A stretch of 64,000 bases of DNA from Euptelea pleiosperma (GCA_035048495.1 CM068545.1:9610958-9674957), one strand, 5' to 3'. Positions 11,575 through 36,900 are shown, numbered from the stretch's first letter. Numbers and translations: made by a program. Notes: generated by a model from the letters alone, not told the origin.

Positions 11575-11905
11575 GGAATAGAAATTTCTGCCCACATGGC
11601 AATTTTAGAGGACAGCGATTGAATGGATGTTTGGTCAATCCCTAGCTGGACCTCCAAACAAGAAATCAGCCTGATTAGTGCTTTCAAACCTTTTTCATGA
11701 TCTTTGTACCAAAATAGTGATCAATAATTTTCAAATTCCATGGTTAAAAATCAACCCATGAAAACGACTCCAATCCAACCCTTAGAAATCACTTATCAAG
11801 CTAATTTTTGATCTGTATGTCCAGTTAAGATTGGACCAACATCCATAAAGTCAGAAATCTCTAAGAATATGCCATGTGGCTCATATTATATCCACAGTAC
11901 TCATA
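11575..11905. mobile_element. Family A MITE, degenerate
   Basis: The arms GGCAATTTTAGAGGACAGCG and GTCAGAAATCTCTAAGAATA flank a core with GTGGACC-like and AATCAGCCTGATTAGTG motifs. It is shared with units 2 (about 26,985-27,260) and 3 (about 40,705-40,840, truncated). Confidence 0.55.
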
Positions 11906-12044
11906 TTATATCCATTTTCTAGCACTTCTGTTGCATCATGTTTAAGGTTGGTTCTGGATCAACCTTGATTGGTACGTAATGATCCGATTTGTTAATATTG
12001 ATGAAGTATATTTAATATTATGGAAAATACTTCCCCACGGATAA

Positions 12045-12212
12045 CCGGACAAAAAGGTATACGGTTGAGGCTATTGACCATTGGATTCAAAAGATCCATG
12101 GTTCACTAGGCAACTACTGCAAAGGATAAAATAATTGTTGCCTCGTAGACCATGGATCTCTTGAATCCAATGGTCAGTGGCCTCGACCGCACATATTTTT
12201 GTCCTAGTATCG
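12045..12212. mobile_element. Small hairpin MITE (170 bp)
   Basis: GGACAAAAAGGTATACGGTT on the left pairs with a right arm ending AC..ATATTTTTGTCC. ATCCATGG lies on both sides of a short loop near 12,125. Nearly the whole element folds into one stem. In unit 2 (27,395-27,500) only the left half remains. Confidence 0.7.
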
Positions 12213-12235
12213 ATGTGATAGCACTAATATATAAT

Positions 12236-12633
12236 GGGTCGGGCTCCGTTGACAGATCTAAAATGACAGGTATCTATACAGAGACACAATATAAGCCACG
12301 AGGCACACTCTTACAGGACTCTGACTGTATGGATGTTTGTCCCATCCCATGGTGGATCTACAAACCAAAAATCAGCCTGATTAGTGATTTATAGGCTTTG
12401 GATTGGACTTATTTTCACGGGCTGATCTCAACTGTGGGAATTTGAGCAGTATTTGAGGTACAAAGATTCAACACTTATAAATCACTAATCAGGATGATTT
12501 TTGGTTTGTAGGTCCACCATGGGATAGGACAAACATCCATACGGTCAGAGTCCTGTAAGAGTGTGCCACGTGGCTTATATTGTGTCCTTGTACAGATACC
12601 TGTCATTTTAGATTTGTCAAGGGAGCCCGACCC
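12236..12633. mobile_element. Mutator-like MITE with perfect 9-bp target duplication
   Basis: The inverted ends start GGGTCGGGCTCC and end GGAGCCCGACCC. ATATATAAT lies directly on both sides (12,227-12,235 and 12,634-12,642). Nine-base duplications are characteristic of Mutator-like elements. A complete family A foldback with CACTCTTACAGGACTCTGAC arms sits inside. It is absent from units 2 and 3, so it inserted after the duplication. No coding capacity. Confidence 0.85.
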
Positions 12634-12784
12634 ATATATAATATGATTGCTTACATATTATTGATGAAATATATTATAGCAATAAAAATGTATGTTGACA
12701 CATAATTTTATCATTAGTTATTCAACATAAGAATTTAGAGCTGTTATTTTCATTAGATCATAAGAATTGACGACGGCTAAAGGA

Positions 12785-12972
12785 TGGGAGAAATTTTTTG
12801 AAGCGGCGGGATTTTTTGAAGTGGCGATCATGTGCTAATGATCAAGCACCACATATACCCATGGTTACTTTTTAAAACCAAAGCCTATACCATGGGTACA
12901 TGTGGTGTGCAATCATTGGCGCATGTTCGCTGCTTCAAAAATTCCACCGCTTCAAATAAAATTCCAAGGGTT
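12785..12972. repeat. Foldback repeat shared by three units
   Basis: GAAGCGGCGGGATTTTTTGA and its complement near 12,945-12,965 bracket an inner palindrome with ACCACATATACCCATGG and CCATGGGTACATGTGGTG. Copies occur at about 27,628-27,895, where the inner part is duplicated, and at about 40,952-41,208. It probably derives from an ancient MITE. Confidence 0.6.
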
Positions 12973-13124
12973 GTATAACGGCTCTATATATGAGCCCCAT
13001 TATAATAGTAGAGATTTAATAGACATATCGATAGCTGAAAGCCAAAGGGAATCCTTTTTATTGAAAATCCTAAACATGTTTCCACTTAGATTGCTTTTAT
13101 ATATATAAAGGTCTTTCACTTAGA

Positions 13125-13312
13125 TTTACGGGTTTCTGACCCCCCTTGGGAGTCGGACTTGGGGTCGTGACGGTGGTTGATAGTGCTGGGCTGGCATTCA
13201 AATGCCAGAATGGCCAGCCCAGCACTATCAACCACCGTTGGATTCTCGAAATCCACGGCGGCGCCGAGTCCAACTCCTGAGGGAAGTCAGAAAAAGGTGG
13301 TCATCAGAGCCT
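13125..13312. repeat. Hairpin element with perfect 26-bp arms
   Basis: The arms at 13,170-13,195 and 13,213-13,238 are exact reverse complements separated by 17 bases. They include GGTTGATAGTGCTGGGC. Outer arms (GGAGTCGGAC and GTCCAACTCC, TTTCTGAC and GTCAGAAA) extend the fold to about 185 bp. A diverged copy lies at 41,277-41,470 and a truncated one at 27,954-27,996. Confidence 0.65.
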
Positions 13313-13384
13313 GTTCCTAGATTTAATATATGTTCAACTAATTAAGGTTTGAGCTACGGGGAGGAGATTGAAAGCCAACATATT

Positions 13385-13625
13385 GCCATTTGCCAACACT
13401 TTCCAGCCCACTGACCTTACGAATGTTAGGCCCATCCCTTGGTGGATCTACAGGCCAAAAATCAGCGGATTTGAGCATTTTTCATCACGAGCTTAGGACA
13501 CATCTCTTCAAGAAGCCTGTCATGAAAAAATATTCAAATCGAATGGCTAGAAATCACCAATGGAGTTATTTGTTGTGCAGGTCCACAAAGGGATGGGCCA
13601 CAGATTCGTAGGGCCAGTGGGCCCC
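13385..13625. mobile_element. Degenerate family A-like MITE downstream of the first CRK gene
   Basis: CCTTGGTGGATCTACAGGCC and a complement (CAGGTCCACAAAGGGATGGG) form weak arms around a core with GCATTTTTCATCACGAGCTT. The same element lies at 42,412-42,660 in unit 3. The remaining 13,640-14,426 is collinear with 42,670-43,450 and holds nothing else I recognise. Confidence 0.45.
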
Positions 13626-14426
13626 AAATTCATGTGCTATGTGCGGTATTCTGGCAACGTATGCAGCGTTTGCTAGGCTTTTCCTAGGGTGACTAGGGTC
13701 CTATTGCTTGGAAGTTGGAGCATTATAAAAAAAATTATATTACAATGAGCATGATGATAGACAGACTTAAGAGATGATGCGCATGGTGATAGACAGACTT
13801 AAGAGGCCCGGATACCCACGGTTTCAAAAACCAAAAAAAATTATAGGTTCCTCACTTCCTCTTCATGCGTCCTTGTATGTGCTGCTTCATGGCCCGTATA
13901 GTTGAGGGACAAGTCCTGGTGTTCAAAGCCCACTTGCACAATTGCGTTACTGATCTTGTTTAAAGCAGGCCTATTAGTCAGGGGCAACACCAAACATTTT
14001 TTGTCTTGAGCTCGTACCTTAATTGGTTGTTTTTCTTATACTGCAACTAAATGGGTCGAAGCCATTCTATTCTATGATACAGAATTCTGTATCTAATGTT
14101 TTATTCAAAATCATCCCTAAAAAATCCATGTGGTACACTCCTTCAATTCCTATGACTCATGAATGTTTCGCTCACCCCTTGGTGGGCTTACATACACCAA
14201 AAAAAGCAGTTTGATTGGTGATTTTTATCCACTAGATCGAGCATTTTTTTCATCACAGGCTCTAGTATTGAGGGCAGTGGAGCTACTGATAGATCTACAC
14301 CTATACAAGCCAACAAATTAATGCAAAACACAAATGTTGTTGACAAGAGCATGCTTTACGTAGGATGATAAATCTGTCTTGAAATCAAGTTGTACATAAT
14401 TGTTTAATACCTTTGATCGGCTAACG

Positions 14427-20041
<5,615 letters not shown>

Positions 20042-20409
20042 TTGTTTTTACCCCGCTCTGCTCCTGAAAACTGATGAATCTGAATTAATGGACTGGCGGG
20101 CAACGTTGGGATGCTTTTTAGAAGATGAATGAGGAAAAACTCAAATGTTTAGAGTAATCAAAATCAATTTGTGCGGCAATTTGGTACGAGGAATGCTGGC
20201 AAGCAGCCCCTCCGTGGAGTTGGACGAATGCAATCTGAGAAAAGACAAGAAAAATTATCTCGAAAACCACACCTTTAGAATTATAATCTTGGATTGCATC
20301 TGTGCAAATCCATTAAGAGGCTGCTCGCTGGCGTTACTCAATTGCTACGGCATTAAAAATTTACTCAGTCCTATCTATGGGTTTCTTTATTGACTTTTCA
20401 GTCTAATTT

Positions 20410-20587
20410 GAGTAAAACTTCTGTCACAATCGGATTGCAAATCACACAATCACAGCCAATGAGTTCTCGGCATGTACACCTAAAAACAAAAACGCATGGG
20501 TACGTTACAAAGCACTTGTGTACGTGCCGAGAACTCATTGGCTTGTGATTGTGTGATTTACAATTTCTTGTGATAGAAGTTTTACTC
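20410..20587. mobile_element. Mutator-like hairpin MITE, 9-bp target duplication
   Basis: It has perfect GAGTAAAACTTCTGTCACAA-type inverted ends and arms of about 70 bases around a short loop. GTCTAATTT flanks it directly on both sides (20,401-20,409 and 20,588-20,596). It lies about 370 bp upstream of the ATG of CRK copy 1. The paralogous site in unit 2 is empty (TTTCATTCTTATTTAG near 36,948). Confidence 0.9.
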
Positions 20588-20740
20588 GTCTAATTTAGAA
20601 TCACCCAATGAAAATAAACAATTGGCAAGGACACCACACACTTGGTTGGAAACTTGGAATCAAGTTGCTTTGTAGAAAAAAAGGTTGTAAGAAAATGATT
20701 GATTGTGATAGGAGTGGAACATCGACGGCGATTTAATTTT

Positions 20741-21322
20741 CGGAAAATTGCATAAAAGAAAACAAACTTTAATCTAAAAAAGAAAACGTGAAAGGGCGTT
20801 TCGTCTGCTATCAGTCACCGATTGACTAACGAATGACTGATGGCTGACACGTCTGACAAACGTCCTTTTAAAGGGCTTTTATTCCTGCGAAATAGTTTTT
20901 TTAAAAATATTTTTATGAAAAAACGTCATTTCAAAGGGCGTCTGCCAGGCGACGACTTAAATCAGCCATCGATTCATCTACTAGGTATGCCAATAACACC
21001 AAAATTGGGGTTCCCTGTTTATCAAAAAAAGCCCTTTAAAAGGGCGTTTGTCAGTAAAAAACGCCCTTTAAAAAGGCGTTTTCTACTGACACACGCCATT
21101 TAAAATAACGTCTGTCAATTGTCAGAGGTCTGACAGACGTTTTTTAAAAAGGCGTCTATTACTGAAAAATGCCCTTTAAAATGGCATTTTTTACTGACAA
21201 ACGTCATTTTAAAGGGCGTTTTTTGATAAACATGTGCCACGTAATGAAACACCTTTTGAAAGGGTGTTTCGTTTTCATTTTTGGGATTTGCGAAAAGTTG
21301 TATTCTTTTTTGTAAATAGATT
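20741..21322. repeat. Insertion made of tandem ACGCC-TTTAAA-GGCGT palindromes
   Basis: About nine to ten imperfect palindromes of the form ACGCCCTTTAAAAGGGCGT occur between about 20,785 and 21,272, many separated by a TTTACTGAC-like linker, giving a period near 36 bases in the middle of the array. Units 2 and 3 read straight through this point (GGCGATTTAATTTATTATGC at 37,089), so the block is an insertion of about 580 bp. I see no clear terminal repeats or target duplication and cannot assign a class. Confidence 0.7.
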
Positions 21323-21599
21323 AAACGTGTCTGGTCTTTATTGGACGCAAGGACGAGAGTATCGCTAGATATTTTCCAGTGGGAGTTAATTCTACGCGCT
21401 AAGGAGTACCATCAACAAGTCAAAGAGGAACATGGATTGAAGTCTCATTAATCAATTGCCCAGTCAATCCAATGACTCGCTTAACATAAAATTCCAAAGA
21501 TTGACGTACTTGTGTATTCTCATAGGCCCTACCAGTACAATTAGACCCATTTTCTACCACTCATGTTGCATCAAGTTTAAGATTGTGTGATATTAGGCA

Positions 21600-21765
21600 T
21601 GGTTTTAGAAACGGCCATTTAAAGTTAAACGGTAACGCCCCAAGCCTATTTCTGTTTAAACACGTTTTGACGCTTTGAATTTAACAGCCATTTTTTGAAA
21701 TTACAAAGTGATCAAAACGCGCAATTCAGAACCTAGATGAATTGCATGCTGGCTTAGCAAAAATG
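21600..21765. mobile_element. Family C hAT-like MITE, truncated
   Basis: It begins GCATGGTTTTAGAAACGGCC and keeps the GGTAACGCCCCAAGCC landmark, then breaks off after AATTTAACAGCCATTTTTTG. The unit 2 counterpart (37,354-37,698) is longer, so this copy suffered a later deletion. Confidence 0.6.
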
Positions 21766-21931
21766 CATTACGATGGCTCAAGATTTGTATCATGGCTCTA
21801 TGTTTGGGCCCCATTATACTAGTAGAAATTTATTAGGCATACTGATTGCTGAATGCCAAAGGGAATCCTTTCTAATGGCCACCCTAATCATGTTTCCACT
21901 TGGATTCTTTATATATATATATATATATATA

Positions 21932-23376
21932 CTAGTGATTTTTGCCCGTGCTAAAGCGCAGGCCATCTAAAATGTTTAGATAAAATTTAGTAAAAAAAAT
22001 ATTTTAGTAATAATAGTTATTGTTTTAAATATTTTTGAGTGAAGTATAGTAAAATGTTTTTTATAAAAAAAAAATACAATCATCTGATTAAAGGGAAAAA
22101 ATACAATCTTTTTTCTTCACCCAATTAAGATCAAAATACATTATCTGAAAAATATTAAAAAAATATAAATAATAAAAATTAGGAAAAACAACAAATTGTA
22201 GATCCACCAAAGTGTGAGCCACGCATCCATGGAGTCGATGGATAGTAAATTTTTTTGTGTGGACTCCTTTTCTATATGGAGTGCATAAAAATATGTCACT
22301 TGGTATAGTCTTTAGGTCAAACTAACCCATGAATGAATGATCCACTACTTGATGGACCTGCTAACCATAAATCAGCATAAGTCAACCCGATTGGTGATCT
22401 GTAGCCATTGAATCTGAGTACCCAAAGGGTAGAAATAATCTAATGAAAAAGGTTCGAATCCAAATGGTTATAGATCACAAATCGGGTTGTTTGTTCGTGT
22501 TTAAGTTTTTCAAGTGTCCACCTAAAAAATTCAGTCATAGTGCAAAGGGTGTTCATGTGGCATTTTATGAGGGGTGAGTTCAAAACCCCGTGGACAGAAC
22601 ATTTTCTCTATAAATTAATAATTTAATATTTTAAATTAATGGTCTTGGTAGCTATGTGGTCGGCCAATGGTGTAGAATTGGAGTTAAGAGTGTGTTTAGA
22701 ATGATACAGCTTGATTTCCAAGAGAGAGTATGTGACAAATCGAAGATCGGTTCAGAGATAGTGAAACAACAACTCGAAATTCCTATGCAAAACTAATGAA
22801 TAATATATTTATTAATCACATCCATCAATCATAAATACCAATTAAATTAAAAATTGATTATAAAAAATACACTGTGTAAACATTTATTTTTGAGTTTTAC
22901 CAAATTAAAAATAGGGTCAGGATCAAGGTACATAGATTTGTACACAAAATTTTATACCAATTTTGGCCTAGCCACGTGGAAGATAAATCAATGGCTTTTT
23001 TTTTGTGAGGATGATTTTCTCATCATATAGATCACCCTTACAAAAAATCAACTCATTCTCAAATTTCTAACACCATCAAATGTGGGTTTAAAGTTAACGG
23101 TAAAAAATAGACGGTCCATAATTTTTCAACATGTAAATCAGGCTACAAATATCACAATGATTTGAATTTTTGTGAGGGTCATCTTCTCACCATAGAGACC
23201 ATCCCCAGCAAAAATCATCCCATTCCAAAACTTCTAATTTATATATTGGCCCCCGCCAATTTATTAGTATGAAATTTTTTTGTAAAAATTTGTGTCCCCT
23301 GATCCCGACCATTAAAAAAATCTCTAATTCGCACAATACCCATCAAAGATTATCTTCTTGATTTCCAAAAGTTATT

Positions 23377-23407
<31 letters not shown>

Positions 23408-24917
23408 ACAGTTGTTAACCGTCCATAATCCCAAGGTGAACTTTGGTTTATATGTGATGATCTAGACTCTAGAGATCTGAAGAGATATGTTGGGTTATAG
23501 AAAGATTGTAAAATTTAGGAAGTTAGAAGAAAAAAAAAGGAAAGTTGCTTTTTAAAGAGTTAAAATAGATTTAGGAATGTAAAAATGGTTGGGGATCTTA
23601 GGATAGGCTCAAGTTGAAAAGAAAACATTTAAGTTTAACGACCAAAATACTATAATAAGAGATCGTGTGGTTATAATCGTCAGATCACATTTGATTTTGT
23701 AATCATCACAGTTTAGGCATTTAACCTTAATGTAGATGTAAAACCAAGTTACACAATAAAACGCCGTACATATATATTTCTGAATTTTCTAAATCTTATC
23801 CCACACCTACAATAAAAACACCAACCCCCACAACCTTACATTTGATACATATGACATGTATCACACGTGATACGTATTCACCAAATTTTCACCACCCATG
23901 TCGATCAATAAATATGATGCTGTTGGTTTAGAATGTTGATATAATGAACGTGGAAGTCTTATTGAGAGGTTCTTCGATAGGCTCTCTGATCATGCTATTA
24001 GCTTGAGTATGAACTTGTCCATGTCGGGCCCAGGAATGTAAATCAGGATCACAATCACAACCTCACATTTGCTACTCCTGAGTGGTACATAGAAACATGT
24101 CAACCTAGGAATGACCCCTACATTTCTTTAATATCCATGTATATCAATTCATCTTGTTAAAACGAAAAATAAAAAAAAAATCTAAAAACAAATTATGGTC
24201 TCACTTACCTTGGGAATCCTTTGTTTATTTCTTTCTTTATTCAATACCTTCGCCGTTACCCTCTCTATCAGATTTTTAAATTGAAGTACTTCACAAACAA
24301 AAACAACAGATCGGAAGACACCCATAAAACATGGCACTAGTAAGAATAAGACTAAGTAACAATAAAAAAGATAATATTGTAAAAGAACTGAATTAATGAT
24401 GTTGGACCAACATACCTGAAGTGATGAAAAGAGAACCAACAAACGAAGGCCTCTAGATCTATCAAGATTAAAAAATGATAGATGGGAGATAGAGAGAGAG
24501 AGGGAGAGGTAGATACCTTTTGGGTGAGGATGCTTTTTTATTACTCCAATATAATTGTGAGATTTTATGGGGAAGTAAATAGGAGATGGAGAGACAATTT
24601 ATGAGAGGAAATGAGGGAGAGAGTTGTAAGAAACGAATGTTGTTTTTTGAAAAGCCAAAAACATTAAAAATGGAATCTCTGATTTTGGAAAAGGCATTGT
24701 TGAAGTGTAGAGGTTTTGGAAAGGAAGAGGTTGGAAGGGGAAAGGTTTTTGTTGAGAAAAAGTCTAATATATCCATTTCTTTTAATAACACTAAAGCAAG
24801 TGTGAAATGGTTGTTTTTAGAAAAACTTAAAAAGAGGGTATTTTTAGAAAAAAACTATAAAAAAAAGATGGATAGAGCGCCACCTCAGCAGTGCTCAGCT
24901 TTAATATAAATAATAGA
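21932..24917 (-). mobile_element. Non-autonomous Helitron (2,986 bp)
   Basis: Read on the minus strand it starts TCTATTATTTATATTAAAGC after an A and ends in a GC-rich hairpin (CCTGCGC, TTTA, GCACGGG) followed about ten bases later by CTAG and a T. A 5' TC, a 3' hairpin plus CTAG, insertion between A and T and no target duplication are the Helitron hallmarks. It sits inside the (TA)n tract that ends unit 1. No Rep or helicase frame is visible. Short frames at 24,182-24,909 look non-coding. A family B MITE is nested at 22,914-23,310, and a (TC)n run lies at about 23,382-23,407. Confidence 0.75.
22914..23310. mobile_element. Family B MITE nested in the Helitron
   Basis: It runs from GGGTCAGGATCAAGG to CCCCTGATCCCGACC. 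The interior has the family B pattern, GATGATTTTCTCATCATATA mirrored by GGTCATCTTCTCACCATAGA, and AAATCAATGGC near the left end. Confidence 0.65.
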
Positions 24918-25681
24918 TATAGCTAGGATATGTTGACTCGTGCTTTTGTGACTAATATAATGGCTAATGGGTGTGGGCCCACATACAGATGAGTTATTCT
25001 TCTTAACATTGATATCAACTTCACAAAAAATCAGCTAATTCCTACATTAGTAGCCTTGTGAAAAGTAGATTGCAAGTTGAAAAATTTAAGACAGTCTATT
25101 TTTATTGTTAAATTCACAACCAATAAATTCACATCATGAGCCCAATGAACAGGCCCTTGAGTAGAATCCAACCCTATGATGAAAATGCTGAAATGTCGGA
25201 ATGATTTGAATTTTTGTGGGGATGATCTCCTCACCATAGAGATCATTCTCACCAAAACTCAGCTATTGATTCATCTTCTATGTGGGTCCGCCAAATGGTT
25301 ATCAAAAAATGGTTGTCCCTAAATCACGCCCGTGATCCCGACCCCATAAGTAAAAGATTGACTACGATAGGAGCATCAAATCCTAGGCGATTTAATTTTT
25401 TTAGGCATCCACTTGGGACAAATCTAATATGCATCTGTTTACAGACTTAAAAGTATGTAAACAGTGTATCCACCATTGATTGCTCGTTGAAAAATATGTT
25501 TTTAATTTATAAAATATAATTTTTTGAAAACATTGAAAAAACACATTTTCCAAGGGACATCCAACCGTACTGACACTGTTTACATACTAGTAGATTGAAA
25601 CAGTTGCATACTAAGTGAGCCCATCAACTTGTAAGGTACGATCTCAAGTCAAAGAGAAACACAGGCGGTTATCTTAAAAAA

Positions 25682-26102
25682 GGGTCGGGTTCGGTGACCA
25701 ACACTTTTGTCCAACATTTATTACCAACACCTTGGTGTTCGTGTACCCTCATAGAAGATGAATCAATGACTGATTTTTGGTGAGGAGATGAATGACCGAT
25801 TTTTGGTGAGGATCATCTCCTCACCAAAAAGATAACCCCAACAAAAAATCAGCCCATTCTGAAATTTCTAACCCCGTTAAATGTGATTTTCAAGTCACAC
25901 CATAAAAATCGACGGTCCATAATTCTTCAACTTCTAAACCAGTCTATGAATATCAGAATGATTTGAATTTTTGTGAGGATGATCTCCTCACCATATAGAT
26001 CATCTTCACCAAAAATCAGCCATTAATTCATCTTCTATGAAGGTACACCAAGGTGTTGGTTAAAAATGTTGGTCAAAAGTGTTGGTCACCGGAGCCCGAC
26101 CC
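25682..26102. mobile_element. Family B MITE
   Basis: Inverted ends GGGTCGGGTTCGGTGACCAA and GTCACCGGAGCCCGACCC enclose an arm pair with CACCTTGGTGT and ACACCAAGGTGT. The site is occupied in unit 3 (39,386-39,768) but empty in unit 1 (GGTTATCTAAAAAAATCC at 11,086), so the element entered an ancestor of units 2 and 3. The preceding part, 25,010-25,345, is another degenerate family B copy. Confidence 0.75.
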
Positions 26103-26135
26103 ACCGACAGAGAAATCTTATGGATCAATTGTCAA

Positions 26136-26531
26136 GAGTAAAACTTGTGTCACAAGATGTTGTGACGGAAGCCGGTCACAGCATTGAATACGAGCCACGT
26201 GGCATACTATTAGAGGACGATGACCGTATGGATGTTTGGCCAGTCCATCAGTGGACTGGTACACAAAGAATTAGCTTGATTAGTGATTTCTAATCGATTC
26301 TATTGAAGTTATTTTCATGGGTTGATTTTAACAGTAGCAATTTGAGCATTATTTGGGTGCAAAAATCCAAAGGTTATAAATTACTAATCAGGCTGATTTT
26401 TGGTTTGTAGGTCCACCGAGGGGCTGGCCAAACATCCATACGGTCAGTGCCCTCTGATCGTGTGCCACGTGGCTCGTATTGAGTGCTGTGACTGGCTTCC
26501 GCCACAAAATCATGTGACACAAGTTTTACTC
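26136..26531. mobile_element. Mutator-like family A MITE, 9-bp target duplication
   Basis: Ends GAGTAAAACTTGTGTCACA and its complement are flanked directly by AATTGTCAA (26,127-26,135 and 26,532-26,540). The interior is a family A foldback with GAGCCACGTGGC arms. The same insertion with the same duplication is at 39,802-40,204. Unit 1 has the empty site AAATTGTCGAAGTCAATC at 11,137. Confidence 0.9.
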
Positions 26532-26589
26532 AATTGTCAAAGTCAGTCAATTGGCATAAAATTCAGAAGATTGAAGTTGTTAGGAACTT

Positions 26590-26930
26590 ACGAGTAAATC
26601 TTGGCTGACCGGCGGGGATGGTCACCGACAGCCCACAATATGAGCCAAGTGTCCATTTCTAAAGGACCTCGACCTTATGGATATTTGGCCAATCCTAGGT
26701 GGACCTATAGACCAAAAAACATTGTAAGCGTTGGATTGGAGACATTTTTCAGGGGAATTTGAGCATTATTGACCATTATTTGGGGCACAAGATCGAAAGG
26801 TTTAAAATCAGTAATCGAGCTGATTTTTGGCTTGTACGTCCACTTAGGGATTGGCCAAACATCCATACGGTCAGCGTCCTCTAAAGATATGTCGGCCATG
26901 TTTTAGTTCTTGTTGTGTATTTTCATTGGC
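26590..26930. mobile_element. Family A MITE with TCTTGGCTGACCGG end
   Basis: Counterpart of 11,190-11,536 and 40,264-40,625. The right terminus is partly deleted (ATATGTCGGCCATGTTTTAG). A degenerate family A copy follows at about 26,985-27,260. Confidence 0.6.
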
Positions 26931-28258
26931 ATTGGCTGGAATAGAACTTTCTGACAGACGTCCCTCAACAAAGTTGTTGACCACATGGCAATCGTAGAGG
27001 ACGTCGATTTGCTCAATCCCTAGGTGGACCTACAAACCAGAAATTAGCCTGATTAGTTCTTTCAAACCTTTTTGATCTTTGTACCCAAATAGTGATCAAT
27101 AATTTCCAAATTCCATGGTTAAAAATCAACCCATGAAAACGACTCCAATCCAACCCTTAGAAATCGCTTATCAAGCTAATTTTTTATCTGTATTTCCATT
27201 TAAGTTTGGACCAACATCCGTACAGTCAGAAATCTCTAAGAATATGCCACGTGGCACATTATATCACTAATATTATATCCATTTTCTAGCACTCCTGTTG
27301 CATCATGTTTAAGGTTGGTTCTGGATCAACCATGATTGGTATTGATGAAGTATATTTAATATTATGGAAAATGTTTCCCTGCGGGTAACCGGACAAAAAG
27401 GTATACGGTTGAGGCTATTGACCATTGGATTCAAGAGATCCATGGTTCACAAGGCAACAACTGCAAAGGATAAAATAGTCGTTGCTTTGTAGACCGTGGA
27501 TCTAGTATTCCTTACATATTATTGATGAAATATATTTACGTTGACACAAAATTTTATCATTAGTTATATAACTTATGAATTTAGAGCTGTTATTTTCATT
27601 AGATCATAAGAATTGACGACGGCTCAAGAATAGGAGAATTTTTTTGAAGTGGTGGGATTTTTTTAAGCGGCAATCATGTGCTAATGATCGAGCGCCACAC
27701 ATGCCCAGGGTAACTTTTTAAAAAGTCTTTTTAAAACCAAAGCCTATACCATGGGTATATGTGGTGCGCAATAATGTGCTAATGATCTAGCGCCACATAT
27801 ACCCATGATTACTTTTTAAAACCAAAGCCTATAATACCATGGGTGCGCATGTTCGCTGCTTAAAAAATTCCACCGCGCTTCAAAAAAAATTTCCAAGGGT
27901 TGTATAACGGCTCTAGATATGAGCCCCATTGTAAGAGTAGGCATATCTATCTCAGGAGCCCCCACTTTTTCTGACCCCCCTCGGAAGTCGGATTCAGACG
28001 GCTAGAAACCACACGAATGGTTGCTTAGCATTTTCTTAGTATTGAAGGGCAGTGGAGCTATTGATAGATCTACACCTATACAAGCCAACGAAAAAATGTA
28101 AAACCAAGGTAGAACATAAGGATTCTGGAACTTACAGATAAGAAATCTTCACAAATTAATGCAAAACACAAATGTTGTTGAAAAGAGAATGCTTTACGTA
28201 CCACAATATCTTGAAATCAAGTTGTACATAATTGTTTAATACCTTTCATCGGCTAACA

Positions 28259-36328
<8,070 letters not shown>

Positions 36329-36364
36329 CTGTTATTCCCCCCGCTCTGCTTCCTGAAAACTGAT

Positions 36365-36474
36365 GAATCTGAATTTATGGACTGCTTGGCAACGTTGGGA
36401 TGCTTTTTAAAAGATGAATGAATCTGAATTTATGGACTGCTTGGCAACGTTGGGATGCTTTTTAAAAAATGAAT
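36365..36474. repeat. 55-bp tandem duplication in the 5' flank of CRK copy 2
   Basis: Two adjacent copies (36,365-36,419 and 36,420-36,474), each starting GAATCTGAATTTATGGACTG, differ at about one base. They lie 37-146 bp upstream of the ATG. Copies 1 and 3 have this segment once. A second small duplication (CAATTTGTGCGTCAATTT) follows at about 36,510-36,546. Core promoter elements or 5' UTR may therefore be doubled here. Confidence 0.9.
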
Positions 36475-36719
36475 GAGGAAGAAGAGTCAAATGTTTAGAA
36501 CAATCAAAATCAATTTGTGCGTCAATTTTCAATTTGTGCGTCAATTTGGTACGAGGAATGCTACCAAGCAGCGGCAACAGCCCCTCTGTAGAGTTGCACG
36601 AATGCAATCTGAAAAAAGATAAGAAAAACTATCTCGATAACAACACCGTTAGCATTTTAATCTTGGATTGCAACCGTGCAACTCCATTAAGGGGGCTGCT
36701 CGCTAGCATTACTCATTTG

Positions 36720-36900
36720 GAGTAAAACTTCTGTCACAATGGGATTGCAAATCACACAAAACACAGCCAATGAGTTCTCGGCACTTCCACCTAAAAAGCG
36801 AAAGCAAATGGGTACGTTGCAAAAGCACCTGTGTACGTGCCAAGAACTCATTGGCTGTGTTTTGTGTGATTTACAATTTCGTGTGATGGAAGTTTTACTC
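36720..36900. mobile_element. Mutator-like hairpin MITE, 9-bp target duplication
   Basis: Same family as 20,410-20,587: GAGTAAAACTTCTGTCACAA ends and a nearly complete hairpin. It is flanked by ACTCATTTG (36,711-36,719 and 36,901-36,909). Unit 1 has this site empty (GTTACTCAATTGCTACGG near 20,334), so the two copies inserted independently about 80 bp apart in paralogous DNA. Located about 390 bp upstream of CRK copy 2. Confidence 0.9.

Noticed and set aside
20785..21272. CRISPR-like regular palindromic repeats
   Set aside because: This is plant nuclear DNA. The repeats vary in sequence and have no uniform unique spacers or cas genes; it is an insertion of palindromes.
24182..24909. Open frames of 86-107 codons near the 5' end of the Helitron
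   Set aside because: No Rep, helicase or other domain, low-complexity Lys/Phe-rich composition, and overlapping frames on both strands.
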